Of a DNA stretch of 6,116 nucleotides, positions 1 through 6,095 are shown one piece after another; the stretch's first letter is position 1, and each line of letters opens with the position of its first letter. The translations under genes were made by a program, and so were the position numbers. The notes under the pieces were generated by a model. That model was not told the DNA's origin. It did no database searches and saw only the letters and a program-made list of their open reading frames with translations. Source of the DNA: Nitrososphaeraceae archaeon (lineage in GTDB: Archaea; Thermoproteota; Nitrososphaeria; Nitrososphaerales; Nitrososphaeraceae). The stretch is from the NCBI GenBank assembly GCA_021155845.1, contig JAJNBK010000082.1, positions 1 through 6,116 of the forward strand. Reading direction: 5' to 3'.

Positions 1-19
1 GATTCACAGATACGCTAAA

Positions 20-1801
20 TCAATTCATATCCTTTAACTCTTGTATTTTTTTAGCAACTAGATCAAAGCCCTGTTGCCAGAATTCAGCTTTTGATATATC
101 AATATTAGATTCTTTGAGTAATTCTTCAGTTTTCTGTGAACCTCCAGCCGAGAGTATTTTAAGATATTTGGGAATAAATGATTCTCCTTCTGTTTTGAAC
201 TGTTGATACAAAGACAATACTAATAGATTTCCGAAGGAATATGCATAACAATAGAATGGCGTATGGTAAAAATGAGGAATATAAACCCATTCCCATTGAA
301 AATCTGGGGATAGAGTTACTGAACTGCCAAACTGTTTAGTCAGATTATTTAAATACAATTCTGATACTTTATCTATCGTCGCATTTTCTTCTGCAATAGC
401 ATGATGTGCATCTATTTCAAATATAGTGAAGTAAGCCTGACGCATTATTGTAGCATACATATCGTCTATTTGTTCTGCAATCAATATCTTCTGCTCTTTG
501 CTTGTTACTTTTTTAGTCAAGTTGTCATTTAGCAGCATTTCTCCAAATACTGATGCAGTCTCTGCTAATGGAAGTGGAGAATGTGATACCAATATTGGTT
601 TGTCAGAAGCTGACATGCTATGTATTGCATGACCAAATTCATGTGCCATTGTAGAGACATCTCTGGATTTTCCATTATAATTTAGTAATACATAAGGAGT
701 TCTTTTTGGAGATACAGTGTAGCAGAAAGCCCCTCCTAGTTTACTCTTTCTAATTTCGGAATCTACGTGTTGTTCTTTAAAAATTTGTTCAGCGTATTCC
801 CTAAATTGAGGATCAAAATCTTCAAATGTTTGGAGTACAGTATCAACGGCATTTTCATAGTTAAATTTTTTTTGTTCAGAATTTTTTAATGATAATGGTG
901 CATATAGATGATATCTTTGAAGTTTTTTAATGCCGAGCATCTTTGCTTTTTCTTTAAAATAGTCTTGGAAAACTACAGAATTTCTTTTACATACTGAAAG
1001 AAGAGTCTCTACCGTCCTATCATCCAAGTTATTGGAAATATTTCGAGCTGAAATAGGAGAGTGGAAGCCACGCATAGATATGTGTTCATCATACCATTGA
1101 ATTACAAGATTCTGATATATTTCACCTAATACCCCACTATTTTTTTTATATACATGCAATAGGGACTTGTATGCAGCTTCTCTTTCCTCAGGTTTTGGAC
1201 TTCGGATAAGAGAGAGCATTTTTTCCTTATTGGGAAATGTTTTTTTAATAATCTTCTTACCTTTTTTAACAGCCATGACAAATTCAAAACTACTTGTCAT
1301 TCTATCATAGATCTTAACAAGTGCATTCGTTCCTGTGACTTCAAGGGTACTAATGATCTTCTCTTCGGCTTCAGTTAAGGTATACTTTGCAAGTAAACGT
1401 TTATGCTTAAGGTATTCCCGATATACAGAAGGTATCGAGTCTATCAAACGCTGAGCATTTTCTTCATCAATGTCTTTTTTGAACCATAAATCAAAGAACA
1501 TCAACCTATTCGTAATATTTGATCTCATGATTTCCATTTTCGTTACAAGAGAAGCTGCCTCATTTGAAGAGGTATCAGCAGAATATCTCAAATGAGCATA
1601 ACCGCTAGCTACATTTACTTTTTCTGATATATCTTCAATCAAATGAAGTAAATTTTCAAAATCTGTTGCTGAAATCTTTGGATGAAGATCTTTTCGCTTA
1701 TCTTCAAGTTGTTTTATTCTTGCTTCTAGTGATTGTAGAAATTCTTGAAATTCGCTTTTGTTTGGATCTTCTATAAGATCTGTCAATTTCCACGATGTCA
1801 T
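20..1801 (-). CDS. pepF: Oligoendopeptidase F, M3B family zinc metallopeptidase
   Basis: This 593-residue protein matches the usual length of PepF-type oligoendopeptidases, cytoplasmic zinc enzymes that cut short peptides released by protein turnover. The N-terminal half is helical and charged, as in the PepF N-terminal domain. The catalytic M3 domain contains HEFGH at residues 387-391, giving two zinc histidines and the catalytic Glu388. The third zinc ligand is probably Glu414 in LAETASVFGE. The C-terminal signature IPHFYHTPFYCYAYSFG (508-524) supplies the His/Tyr residues that position substrate in this family. All key residues are present, so it should be active. There is no signal peptide or membrane segment. 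The ATG at 1801 gives a typical PepF N-terminus (MTSWKLTDLIED). No Shine-Dalgarno site precedes it, which suggests a short or absent leader. It is transcribed away from the tyrosinase gene and appears monocistronic at its 5' end; its downstream side lies outside the window. Peptide specificity cannot be read from sequence. Confidence 0.95.
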   Translation of the reverse strand: MTSWKLTDLIEDPNKSEFQEFLQSLEARIKQLEDKRKDLHPKISATDFENLLHLIEDISEKVNVASGYAHLRYSADTSSNEAASLVTKMEIMRSNITNRLMFFDLWFKKDIDEENAQRLIDSIPSVYREYLKHKRLLAKYTLTEAEEKIISTLEVTGTNALVKIYDRMTSSFEFVMAVKKGKKIIKKTFPNKEKMLSLIRSPKPEEREAAYKSLLHVYKKNSGVLGEIYQNLVIQWYDEHISMRGFHSPISARNISNNLDDRTVETLLSVCKRNSVVFQDYFKEKAKMLGIKKLQRYHLYAPLSLKNSEQKKFNYENAVDTVLQTFEDFDPQFREYAEQIFKEQHVDSEIRKSKLGGAFCYTVSPKRTPYVLLNYNGKSRDVSTMAHEFGHAIHSMSASDKPILVSHSPLPLAETASVFGEMLLNDNLTKKVTSKEQKILIAEQIDDMYATIMRQAYFTIFEIDAHHAIAEENATIDKVSELYLNNLTKQFGSSVTLSPDFQWEWVYIPHFYHTPFYCYAYSFGNLLVLSLYQQFKTEGESFIPKYLKILSAGGSQKTEELLKESNIDISKAEFWQQGFDLVAKKIQELKDMN

Positions 1802-1810
1802 ACAGGATTT

Positions 1811-1825
1811 ACTATAACGTATAGT
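1811..1825. promoter_or_regulatory. Inverted repeat just upstream of pepF
   Basis: ACTATA-ACG-TATAGT is a perfect 6-bp inverted repeat with a 3-nt centre, lying 10-24 bp before the pepF ATG. It sits where transcription would start, so it could be an operator or part of the core promoter. A TATA-like ATAAAG (minus strand, about 1834-1840) lies further up at a spacing that would give an ~10-nt leader. Both readings are inference from position only; an AT-rich 6-bp repeat can arise by chance. Confidence 0.3.
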
Positions 1826-2157
1826 TAATTGGAGCTTTATGTTTCTTACACTGCTTCTTTAAGACACTATTACAAAAAAAAGACATGTTGTATTCAGAAT
1901 GAATTAGCCTTGAACGCTGCATAATTAAAAAATTAAAGTTATCTGTGTGTATTTATACTGTATATAAATCAATGTGGTATTTTTATTATTATGTATCATA
2001 AAGCGTAAAACCATATTTTTAGCAATGGACAGACATATTCCCTCAAATACAAGAATTATCCTCGGTAAACATCTATACTGGATATGCATAAGCATTATGA
2101 CAGTAGGATTATTCAAGATTGACCAACACAATTGGTATTGTTATTGTGATAAAGCCA
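1826..2157. other. Intergenic stretch, nothing convincing
   Basis: This AT-rich stretch lies between the pepF promoter and the first direct-repeat copy. Two overlapping frames of about 68 codons, one per strand, are open here, but their translations are low-complexity, rich in Ile/Tyr/Cys, unlike any family I recognise, and mirror each other. I do not call a gene. Confidence 0.5.
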
Positions 2158-2206
2158 TACGTGTTCGGTGGAATGTAGGATAGATTTGACTCTATTTTGC
2201 AACTCA
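2158..2206 (+). repeat. Direct repeat, copy 1
   Basis: Reading TACGTGTTCGGTG..., then AGATTTGACT, ATTT and ACTCA, this 49-nt segment aligns with 2586-2631 in the same order and orientation. Shared blocks are TACG-GTTCGGTG, TGTA, AGATTTGACT, ATTT and ACTCA, with short gaps between. A looser TTCATCG match follows both copies. It lies on one side of the broken DUF1059-like gene, the other copy on the other side. Its nature is unknown; it may be a dispersed short repeat or a duplicated regulatory segment. Confidence 0.6.
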
Positions 2207-2285
2207 AAACTGTATTGTCGATTCATCGCATAGGCTAAGAAGTACTTCAAATTCCTCAAAAAATAAAAAGATAATAGAATTAAGA

Positions 2286-2452
2286 TCACTTAATATGGGA
2301 TCTTATTTTCTCTTTTAGGTCAGGAGTCATTAAATCTTTTGGTTTATATCCATGATCTGTCATTGCATGTTCTTCAGCATAATTTCTTCTGTTTCACCCT
2401 TGCAAACGTAGTCACAATCCATTCTTGCTTCTCTACGTGAGATAGTTAACAT
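2286..2452 (-). pseudogene. DUF1059-like small protein gene, frameshifted
   Basis: On the minus strand an ATG at 2452 opens with MLTISRREARMDCDYVCKG, followed by ETEE, which resembles the conserved start of DUF1059 small proteins (usually about 55-60 residues; a pattern like MxTIxCxDxGMDCDFxxKGETEE). This frame then reads IMLKNMQ and stops at TGA 2360-2362 after 30 codons. The other half continues in a second frame: AEEHAMTDHGYKPKDLMTP, then DLKEKIRSHIK, ending at TGA 2286-2288, which fits the family's C-terminal part well. Total length is 167 nt, one short of 56 codons, so a single-base deletion near 2371-2385 explains the break. The usual Cys near residue 6 is Arg here (ISRRE rather than ISCRD), which suggests further decay. 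The function of DUF1059 proteins is not established. A sequencing error is the alternative to a true frameshift. Family assignment is from recognition, not a search. Confidence 0.75.
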
Positions 2453-2585
2453 ATTTCTTTATCAAATTACGAAATAATAATTTACAGGATTAGATTTATT
2501 ACAAAATACTTTATGGCTGTAATATTTTACTCTTAATAATACACATTATAAATATTATAAAATACTTCTTTCATATGTGTAAATC

Positions 2586-2631
2586 TACGGGTTCGGTGTG
2601 TGTAACAGATTTGACTTAATTTCACCACTCA
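2586..2631 (+). repeat. Direct repeat, copy 2
   Basis: This 46-nt segment reads TACGGGTTCGGTG..., AGATTTGACT, ATTT, ACTCA and aligns with 2158-2206 about 428 bp away, same orientation. The two copies bracket the frameshifted DUF1059-like gene. No transposase, terminal inverted repeat or target duplication is evident. Confidence 0.6.
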
Positions 2632-2663
2632 CTTTCATCGATAAAGAGAAAGATTAGATCACA

Positions 2664-2684
2664 TACTAATTTGTATAATTAGTA
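2664..2684. repeat. AT-rich hairpin / palindrome
   Basis: TACTAATT and AATTAGTA form a perfect 8-bp inverted repeat around a 5-nt loop (TGTAT). GATCA at 2657-2661 and TGATC at 2694-2698 could pair as an outer stem. It lies about 270 bp upstream of the tyrosinase start. It might be a protein-binding site or an RNA hairpin; no T-run follows, so a terminator is not indicated. Confidence 0.45.
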
Positions 2685-2826
2685 GGTTCGATCTGATCAT
2701 TGACTATATATTGGTGTTAAAAGTACGCTCCTAACATAAAATAGATATCTTAAGCTCTAAAGGTTTCTAATTCCTTGACATATCTCGGAGTTTGTTTTAT
2801 ATTTTAAGGTTAAACAAGGAGAATTA

Positions 2827-2924
2827 ATGAGGACTCAGATAGAGACATTGTTGAATTAGATCATTTCTATTGTAGAGTTATAATCATTCTATGTTTTACT
2901 CTAAATGTGGGTTTAAACATCTAA
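2827..2924 (+). pseudogene. Possible remnant of a small gene with intact ribosome-binding site
   Basis: AGGAG ends about 6 nt before an ATG at 2827, one of the best ribosome-binding sites in the window, yet that frame encodes only MRTQIETLLN before TAG at 2857-2859. A second frame entered at 2829 reads on as EDSDRDIVELDHFYCRVI and further to TAA 2922-2924, about 31 codons without an ATG of its own. A one-base shift just after the start would join the two. I do not recognise the product. It may be a frameshifted remnant, a short leader peptide, or chance. Confidence 0.25.
2912..2917 (+). promoter_or_regulatory. Candidate TATA box for the tyrosinase gene
   Basis: TTTAAA, inside the palindrome GTTTAAAC and preceded by a purine-rich GTGG, resembles an archaeal TATA box with BRE. 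It is centred about 43 nt before the ATG at 2958, so transcription would start near 2940 and leave a leader of roughly 15-20 nt. Prediction is from spacing and sequence only. Confidence 0.45.
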
Positions 2925-2957
2925 ATCTTTATTTTTTACCCGCATATATGGAAATTT

Positions 2958-3848
2958 ATGAAAAAAATGACAAGATCTAGTGTAAGAGCCAGTAAACAGA
3001 AAATTCCAGACAAAGTGGAGATGATAATTCGCAATAAGAGTATCCATGCTGGAATGAGACATGAGGTCATGGCACATCGACGTAGCTTTCTTCTTAACTT
3101 TCCAGGTGAGGAGATTGTAACCAGGTATTCAATAATTGAACGCAAGAATCAGTCTAAAATGACTAACGAAGAAAAAATTCGATTTCTAAATGGTATTCAG
3201 ACCCTAATAAACAATGGACAATACGGACCCCATGTATCTCATCATGCGGATATGGGGCACAATATGCATGGGAGTATGGGACCAATAGGTGTACAGCGAT
3301 TCTTACCTTGGCATCGAGTCTATCTATTTGAACTTGAACAAATGCTTCAAGTATTCGATCCAGAAATCTTTATTCCCTATTGGGATTGGTCAGTAGACAG
3401 ATCTATTCCTTACTGGTTGCAAAACTTTACTCCCACAGTGATAGTAGATGGACTTCCACGTACTGTAACAAGGGCGCCTGGGGTTCATTCCAATCCACGA
3501 TCTAGATTGCCTCCACCACAGGACGTTACTGCTGTTGGGAGTGAAATGAATTATACAGCTTTTACACGCGCTTTAGAGGGAGGAATACCTGTAAATAGAT
3601 ATCAAACTGCAATGCATAATGGTGTACATATGTGGGTTGGCGGCATCATGTCTGATATAATGTACTCTCCAACTGATGTGTTGTTTTGGTTACATCATGC
3701 AAATTGTGACCGGCTCTGGGCCATATGGCAAAAGAATCATGTCAATCAGAACCCTAACCTTACAGGCACAGATGCAATTATGGACCCATGGTCATATAAT
3801 GAACAAGATACCAGAGATACAACCAACTTCGGTTATGTATACACATAA
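2958..3848 (+). CDS. Tyrosinase-family type-3 copper oxidase
   Basis: The 296-residue product has the tyrosinase central domain, whose members bind two coppers and oxidise monophenols and/or diphenols to quinones with O2. CuB is clear: HNGVH (His220, His224) and FWLHHANCDRLW (His247, Asp251), with SPTD-V-L-F where the family usually has SPxDPxF. CuA shows FLPWHRVYLFELE (115-127) with His119, and IPYWDWS (139-145) is typical. However the CuA histidine expected nine residues before His119 is Ile110. Upstream lie His92, His95, His96, His101 and His104 in a His/Met-rich loop, so His104 may substitute. The N-terminal ~55 residues are basic and not obviously part of the domain; no signal peptide is seen, suggesting a cytoplasmic enzyme. 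An in-frame ATG at 2967 is an alternative start; neither has a good ribosome-binding site. The end (FGYVYT) looks natural. A characterised tyrosinase exists in the related Nitrosopumilus koreensis. No caddie-type copper chaperone is encoded nearby. Physiological substrate unknown. Confidence 0.9.
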   Translation: MKKMTRSSVRASKQKIPDKVEMIIRNKSIHAGMRHEVMAHRRSFLLNFPGEEIVTRYSIIERKNQSKMTNEEKIRFLNGIQTLINNGQYGPHVSHHADMGHNMHGSMGPIGVQRFLPWHRVYLFELEQMLQVFDPEIFIPYWDWSVDRSIPYWLQNFTPTVIVDGLPRTVTRAPGVHSNPRSRLPPPQDVTAVGSEMNYTAFTRALEGGIPVNRYQTAMHNGVHMWVGGIMSDIMYSPTDVLFWLHHANCDRLWAIWQKNHVNQNPNLTGTDAIMDPWSYNEQDTRDTTNFGYVYT

Positions 3849-3860
3849 CAATAATCTTAA

Positions 3861-4162
3861 CAAAAATACAAGTGCTTTAAAAATCTGTTCAATTTTTCAG
3901 GCGATGATGGTTTGTTTTATTGGTCAACCGCTAAAAGTACGGCAGATGGGCGATATGAATTCTATGGTGGAGTCGCTCTGTGTCAAAATCTTATGACTAT
4001 TGTAGATCAGTAGAGACGAGTGTAAACTATTCCCAAACCAACCTGCAAGCTGGTAACAGTACAGGGGCTATGATAATGTTAGATAATGCTGAACAGATAT
4101 TATCTACACTTAGGGGAAATATGACGATAATGGTAAAGGGGGACGATGATGTAATAAAATGA
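3861..4162 (+). pseudogene. Frameshifted gene remnant of unknown function
   Basis: Two consecutive frames look like one broken protein. From 3861 one frame encodes GDDGLFYWSTAKSTADGRY, then EFYGGVALCQNL, and ends at TAG 4011-4013. From about 3985 another frame continues with SYDYCRSVETSVNYSQ, TNLQAGNSTGAMIMLDNAEQ and ILSTLRGNMTIMVKG, ending at TAA 4160-4162. The second part is helical and Asn/Gln/Ser-rich with a GNSTGA...LDNAEQIL pattern that reminds me of secreted helical proteins of ammonia-oxidising archaea. A GTG at 3980 could start the second part alone as 60 residues. No ATG start or signal peptide is found for the first frame and stops precede it (3846-3860), so the 5' end is missing as well. 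It follows the tyrosinase gene by 12 nt. A real short protein from 3980 is the main alternative. Function not recognised. Confidence 0.45.
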
Positions 4163-4302
4163 CTCGTCAACGATTAAGAATAACAAGCTAGTATAGGATG
4201 CCACTGTTATTTGCGTCGATTCTAAGATCATGAATATGATTTCAGTATACTACCCTCATATTTGAGATTGTGTGATATTATTAGTTTTGATATCTTGACT
4301 AC

Positions 4303-4318
4303 TTTTATCCTACTTTTT
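4303..4318 (+). terminator. T-rich stretch, possible archaeal terminator
   Basis: TTTT and TTTTT runs within a pyrimidine-rich segment could end transcription coming from the tyrosinase side, since archaeal polymerase terminates on T-tracts. On the other strand A-runs at 4348-4357 and 4410-4413 read as T-runs downstream of the convergent helix-turn-helix gene. Position supports the call; in such AT-rich DNA T-runs are common. Confidence 0.3.
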
Positions 4319-4362
4319 ACCTGTTTGGAACTATTACTATTATTAACAAAACTAAAAGATAT

Positions 4363-4386
4363 TGCAATTGCAGTAATATTATTACT
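4363..4386. repeat. Overlapping palindromes in the convergent intergenic region
   Basis: TGCAATTGCA (4363-4372) is a perfect 10-bp palindrome, and AGTAATA-T-TATTACT (4372-4386) is a perfect 7-bp inverted repeat that abuts it. A second GAATTGCAATC follows at about 4398. They lie between convergent transcription units, so a role at transcript ends or as a binding site is possible but unproven. The rest of 4163-4451 shows no gene. Confidence 0.4.
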
Positions 4387-4451
4387 ATCACAATAGGAAT
4401 TGCAATCAGAAAATAATTGTCATTGTCGTTATCCTCTATCATCGACATTTA

Positions 4452-5534
4452 TCAATCCGCAATATCGCCTTTACTATTATCATAAATTTCTGACTTTTCT
4501 ATTTTGTAGATATCACCTTGATTAGATAGCTTTGGGAATGTAGATGATAATGAGTGCGACAGCGATAATGTGGGATTGGAAGAAGAAACCACAGCATTAT
4601 TTATAGCACTCTTTGTCAATACCTCTACAAGGTTTTCGAAACTCTTTTCGGCTAGATCTGATATCTTATCCTTATTGAATTGAAGATATTTGATGATGCT
4701 ATTATTATATTGTTCGCCATTGTTCGCGCTGGATATGCTGTAAATTAAATTAACCATTTGTGGATCGGTTTTTAAAGTCTGGATTATTGCTGCAAAAGCT
4801 GTTGATATCAGTATTTTGTTGCCGGATAATACAGCTTTAACATTTTCTTTGGCGACCTGCTTTAGCTTAGAGTAGCCTTCTCCATTCAATATATTTGCGA
4901 TCAACTTTTCTAGTAGATCCTTTTGAGCAGTAAGTTCCTGTATTTCTTGATGTTTTCTCTTGCAATCTTGTTCAGAGAAGAATGCAGTCTTATCTAGTAT
5001 TGATATTTTAAGTTCCAAAGTCCTTATGTCGTCTGCCAATCGTTGTATTGTGCGTTGCATCTTCTCTACCTGATCTTTGGCCTGACGATGAAGATTTTCC
5101 ATGTAAGGAAGTTTATGAATAGCAGTATCTACAATATTAGCTACCTGCTCAATACTCATACGTCTTTTCTTTATTAATTCTTTGTATAGTTTCAAGAATG
5201 GCTCTAGTTTGCCGTTTGTCTCTTTGTATATTAAATTAAGTTTATGTAGCCCCTTTAGATGCCAATATTCTCTATATAGTTTAGACACCTTTGTTGCAGG
5301 AAGGTTTAGTATGTTGGCTACTTCTACAGTTGTCTTACCTTTAGAAAACAGTTTGTTGGCTTTGGAGGATATCTCTTGATCTTTATGTTTTTGTCGCCTT
5401 GCTTCTTCTTCCTTTATAATAGCATGTATGTCACGGGGCGACATTCTTTCTATTTGTGCAATTTCAGCATAAGTCTTGTGTTGATTAAAATATAGATCGA
5501 TTACCCTCTTTCTTCTGTCTTTTGTAATCTGCAA
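4452..5534 (-). CDS. Multi-helix-turn-helix / coiled-coil protein, thaumarchaeal type
   Basis: This 360-residue protein opens with a helix-turn-helix (residues ~5-42, around KTYAEIAQIERMSPRDIHAI) and a second one (~58-92, around KTTVEVANILNLPATKVSKL). A third similar helical unit (~115-140, MSIEQVANIV) is followed by a long charged coiled coil (~143-215) and a helical, then Ser-rich, tail. The layout suggests a dimeric DNA-binding protein, possibly a regulator or chromosome-associated factor. I recognise this N-terminus (DRRKRVIDLYFNQHKTYAEI) as a type recurring in Nitrososphaera/Nitrosocosmicus genomes, but know no established function. Translation starts at TTG 5534: an in-frame stop lies two codons upstream (5538-5540) and the next Met is residue 31, inside the first helix-turn-helix. 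A TATA box at 5564-5571 supports this start with a very short leader. No membrane segment or signal peptide. No partner gene is evident. Confidence 0.8.
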   Translation of the reverse strand: MQITKDRRKRVIDLYFNQHKTYAEIAQIERMSPRDIHAIIKEEEARRQKHKDQEISSKANKLFSKGKTTVEVANILNLPATKVSKLYREYWHLKGLHKLNLIYKETNGKLEPFLKLYKELIKKRRMSIEQVANIVDTAIHKLPYMENLHRQAKDQVEKMQRTIQRLADDIRTLELKISILDKTAFFSEQDCKRKHQEIQELTAQKDLLEKLIANILNGEGYSKLKQVAKENVKAVLSGNKILISTAFAAIIQTLKTDPQMVNLIYSISSANNGEQYNNSIIKYLQFNKDKISDLAEKSFENLVEVLTKSAINNAVVSSSNPTLSLSHSLSSTFPKLSNQGDIYKIEKSEIYDNSKGDIAD

Positions 5535-5563
5535 TTTTTATCTTCTGCTATAAATAATCATAG

Positions 5564-5571
5564 TTTATAAA
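5564..5571 (-). promoter_or_regulatory. TATA box of the helix-turn-helix gene
   Basis: On the minus strand CCCTTTATAAAC contains a near-ideal archaeal TATA box (TTTATAAA). Its centre is about 33 nt before the TTG start, so transcription should begin within roughly 10 nt of the start codon. A matching TATAAA at 5549-5554 on the plus strand makes an inverted repeat with it (9-nt spacer), which could allow some transcription in the opposite direction. Confidence 0.55.
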
Positions 5572-5594
5572 GGGAACGTTTTTTATGATGCCGC

Positions 5595-5647
5595 TTACTT
5601 TCTTCTATGATACTAAACTATTTCATTCCTACCATTTACTTTCTTCT
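5595..5647. repeat. 12-bp direct repeat upstream of the helix-turn-helix promoter
   Basis: TTACTTTCTTCT occurs at 5595-5606 and again at 5636-5647, 41 bp apart (about four helical turns). Read on the minus strand it is AGAAGAAAGTAA, lying about 24 and 65 bp upstream of the TATA box, a position where an activator could bind. The regulatory role is inference; the sequence is simple. Confidence 0.35.
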
Positions 5648-5691
5648 TTATAGGAACACTTCGTAAAGCGCTAAAGTTTGAGCACCTTTAA

Positions 5692-5970
5692 GATTTTACA
5701 AAAATAGCATTCAAACCTGGCAGGGGGAGAGATCAAATAAAAGTAACAGTATTAGCAGCATACAAGTCAGAAATATTTCAACTATGCAAAGCAGATGAAA
5801 GACTATGCTCCTTTCTCTATCTTGCATATATTCGAAGAGTTTTAAGATATATGTTCTATCTCTGGCTCATCACATCATCATCATTTACTCTTTTAATCCA
5901 ATCTGCCAGTCTTTTGCGTCTCTTAAATAGATCTCTCTTTTGGTACCGTAATGTACTAGACGTGGGTTGA
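5692..5970 (+). other. Stop-free frame without start; possible gene fragment
   Basis: Ninety-two codons are open here before TGA 5968-5970, but no ATG occurs until 5851 and no ribosome-binding site is seen. The first half (FKPGRGRDQIKVTVLAAYKS, then EIFQLCKADERL) looks somewhat protein-like, and the rest is hydrophobic and overlaps the minus-strand ORF at 5856-6095. I do not recognise it. It could be an internal fragment of a decayed gene or chance. Otherwise 5572-5855 holds nothing beyond the 12-bp repeat. Confidence 0.2.
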
Positions 5971-6095
5971 GATGATATTTTAAGGTAATTGGGACTTTGA
6001 AATGAGAATTCAATGGACCGGGTCGGATTCAGAACAGAATTGACATTATATTTTGGCCCAGAGAGATGTAAACGAAAACTCAATTGAATTTGCAT
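5856..6095 (-). CDS. Hypothetical 79-residue protein, doubtful
   Basis: The ATG at 6095 opens a 79-codon frame. The N-terminal half is Ser/Asn-rich (NPTRSIEFSFQSPNYLKISS), the C-terminal part strongly basic and helical (KRRKRLADWIKRVNDDD), which could bind nucleic acid. No ribosome-binding site or clear TATA box is present and I recognise no family. A second ATG at 6102 in another frame gives MKDANSIEFSFTSLWAKI before stopping, and it repeats the SIEFSF peptide found in the main frame, so the region may be a frameshifted remnant with an internal repeat. It overlaps the stop-free plus-strand frame ending at 5970. The upstream side is cut by the window end. Confidence 0.3.
   Translation of the reverse strand: MQIQLSFRLHLSGPKYNVNSVLNPTRSIEFSFQSPNYLKISSQPTSSTLRYQKRDLFKRRKRLADWIKRVNDDDVMSQR

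Larger units (their letters stand above)
2453..2826. other. Intergenic stretch upstream of the tyrosinase gene
   Basis: No gene is visible. Apart from direct-repeat copy 2 (2586-2631) and the hairpin at 2664-2684, listed separately, the sequence is AT-rich with frequent stops on both strands. A TATA-like stretch (about 2793-2806, TTTTATATTTTAAGG) precedes the ribosome-binding site at 2816-2821. Confidence 0.5.

Noticed and set aside
1925..2183. Two overlapping frames of about 68 codons on opposite strands
   Set aside because: Low-complexity translations with many Ile, Tyr and Cys, no start signals and no family resemblance; each is the mirror of the other in AT-rich DNA.
2158..2631. CRISPR array or insertion sequence
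   Set aside because: Only two diverged repeat copies 428 bp apart, no regular spacers, no transposase and no terminal inverted repeats.
2936..3145. 69-codon minus-strand frame
   Set aside because: It is antisense to the start of the tyrosinase gene, with no ribosome-binding site and no recognisable content.
3676..3996. 106-codon plus-strand frame overlapping the end of the tyrosinase gene
   Set aside because: It overlaps the CuB-coding part in another frame, and its translation is unlike any protein I recognise; the overlapping tyrosinase frame explains the openness.
5182..5379. 65-codon plus-strand frame
   Set aside because: It is antisense to the well-supported helix-turn-helix gene and looks like its shadow.
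5711..5827. Minus-strand 38-codon frame with a hydrophobic segment (a possible single-span membrane peptide)
   Set aside because: T-rich antisense of an AT-rich region easily gives Leu/Ile runs; no ribosome-binding site or promoter supports it.
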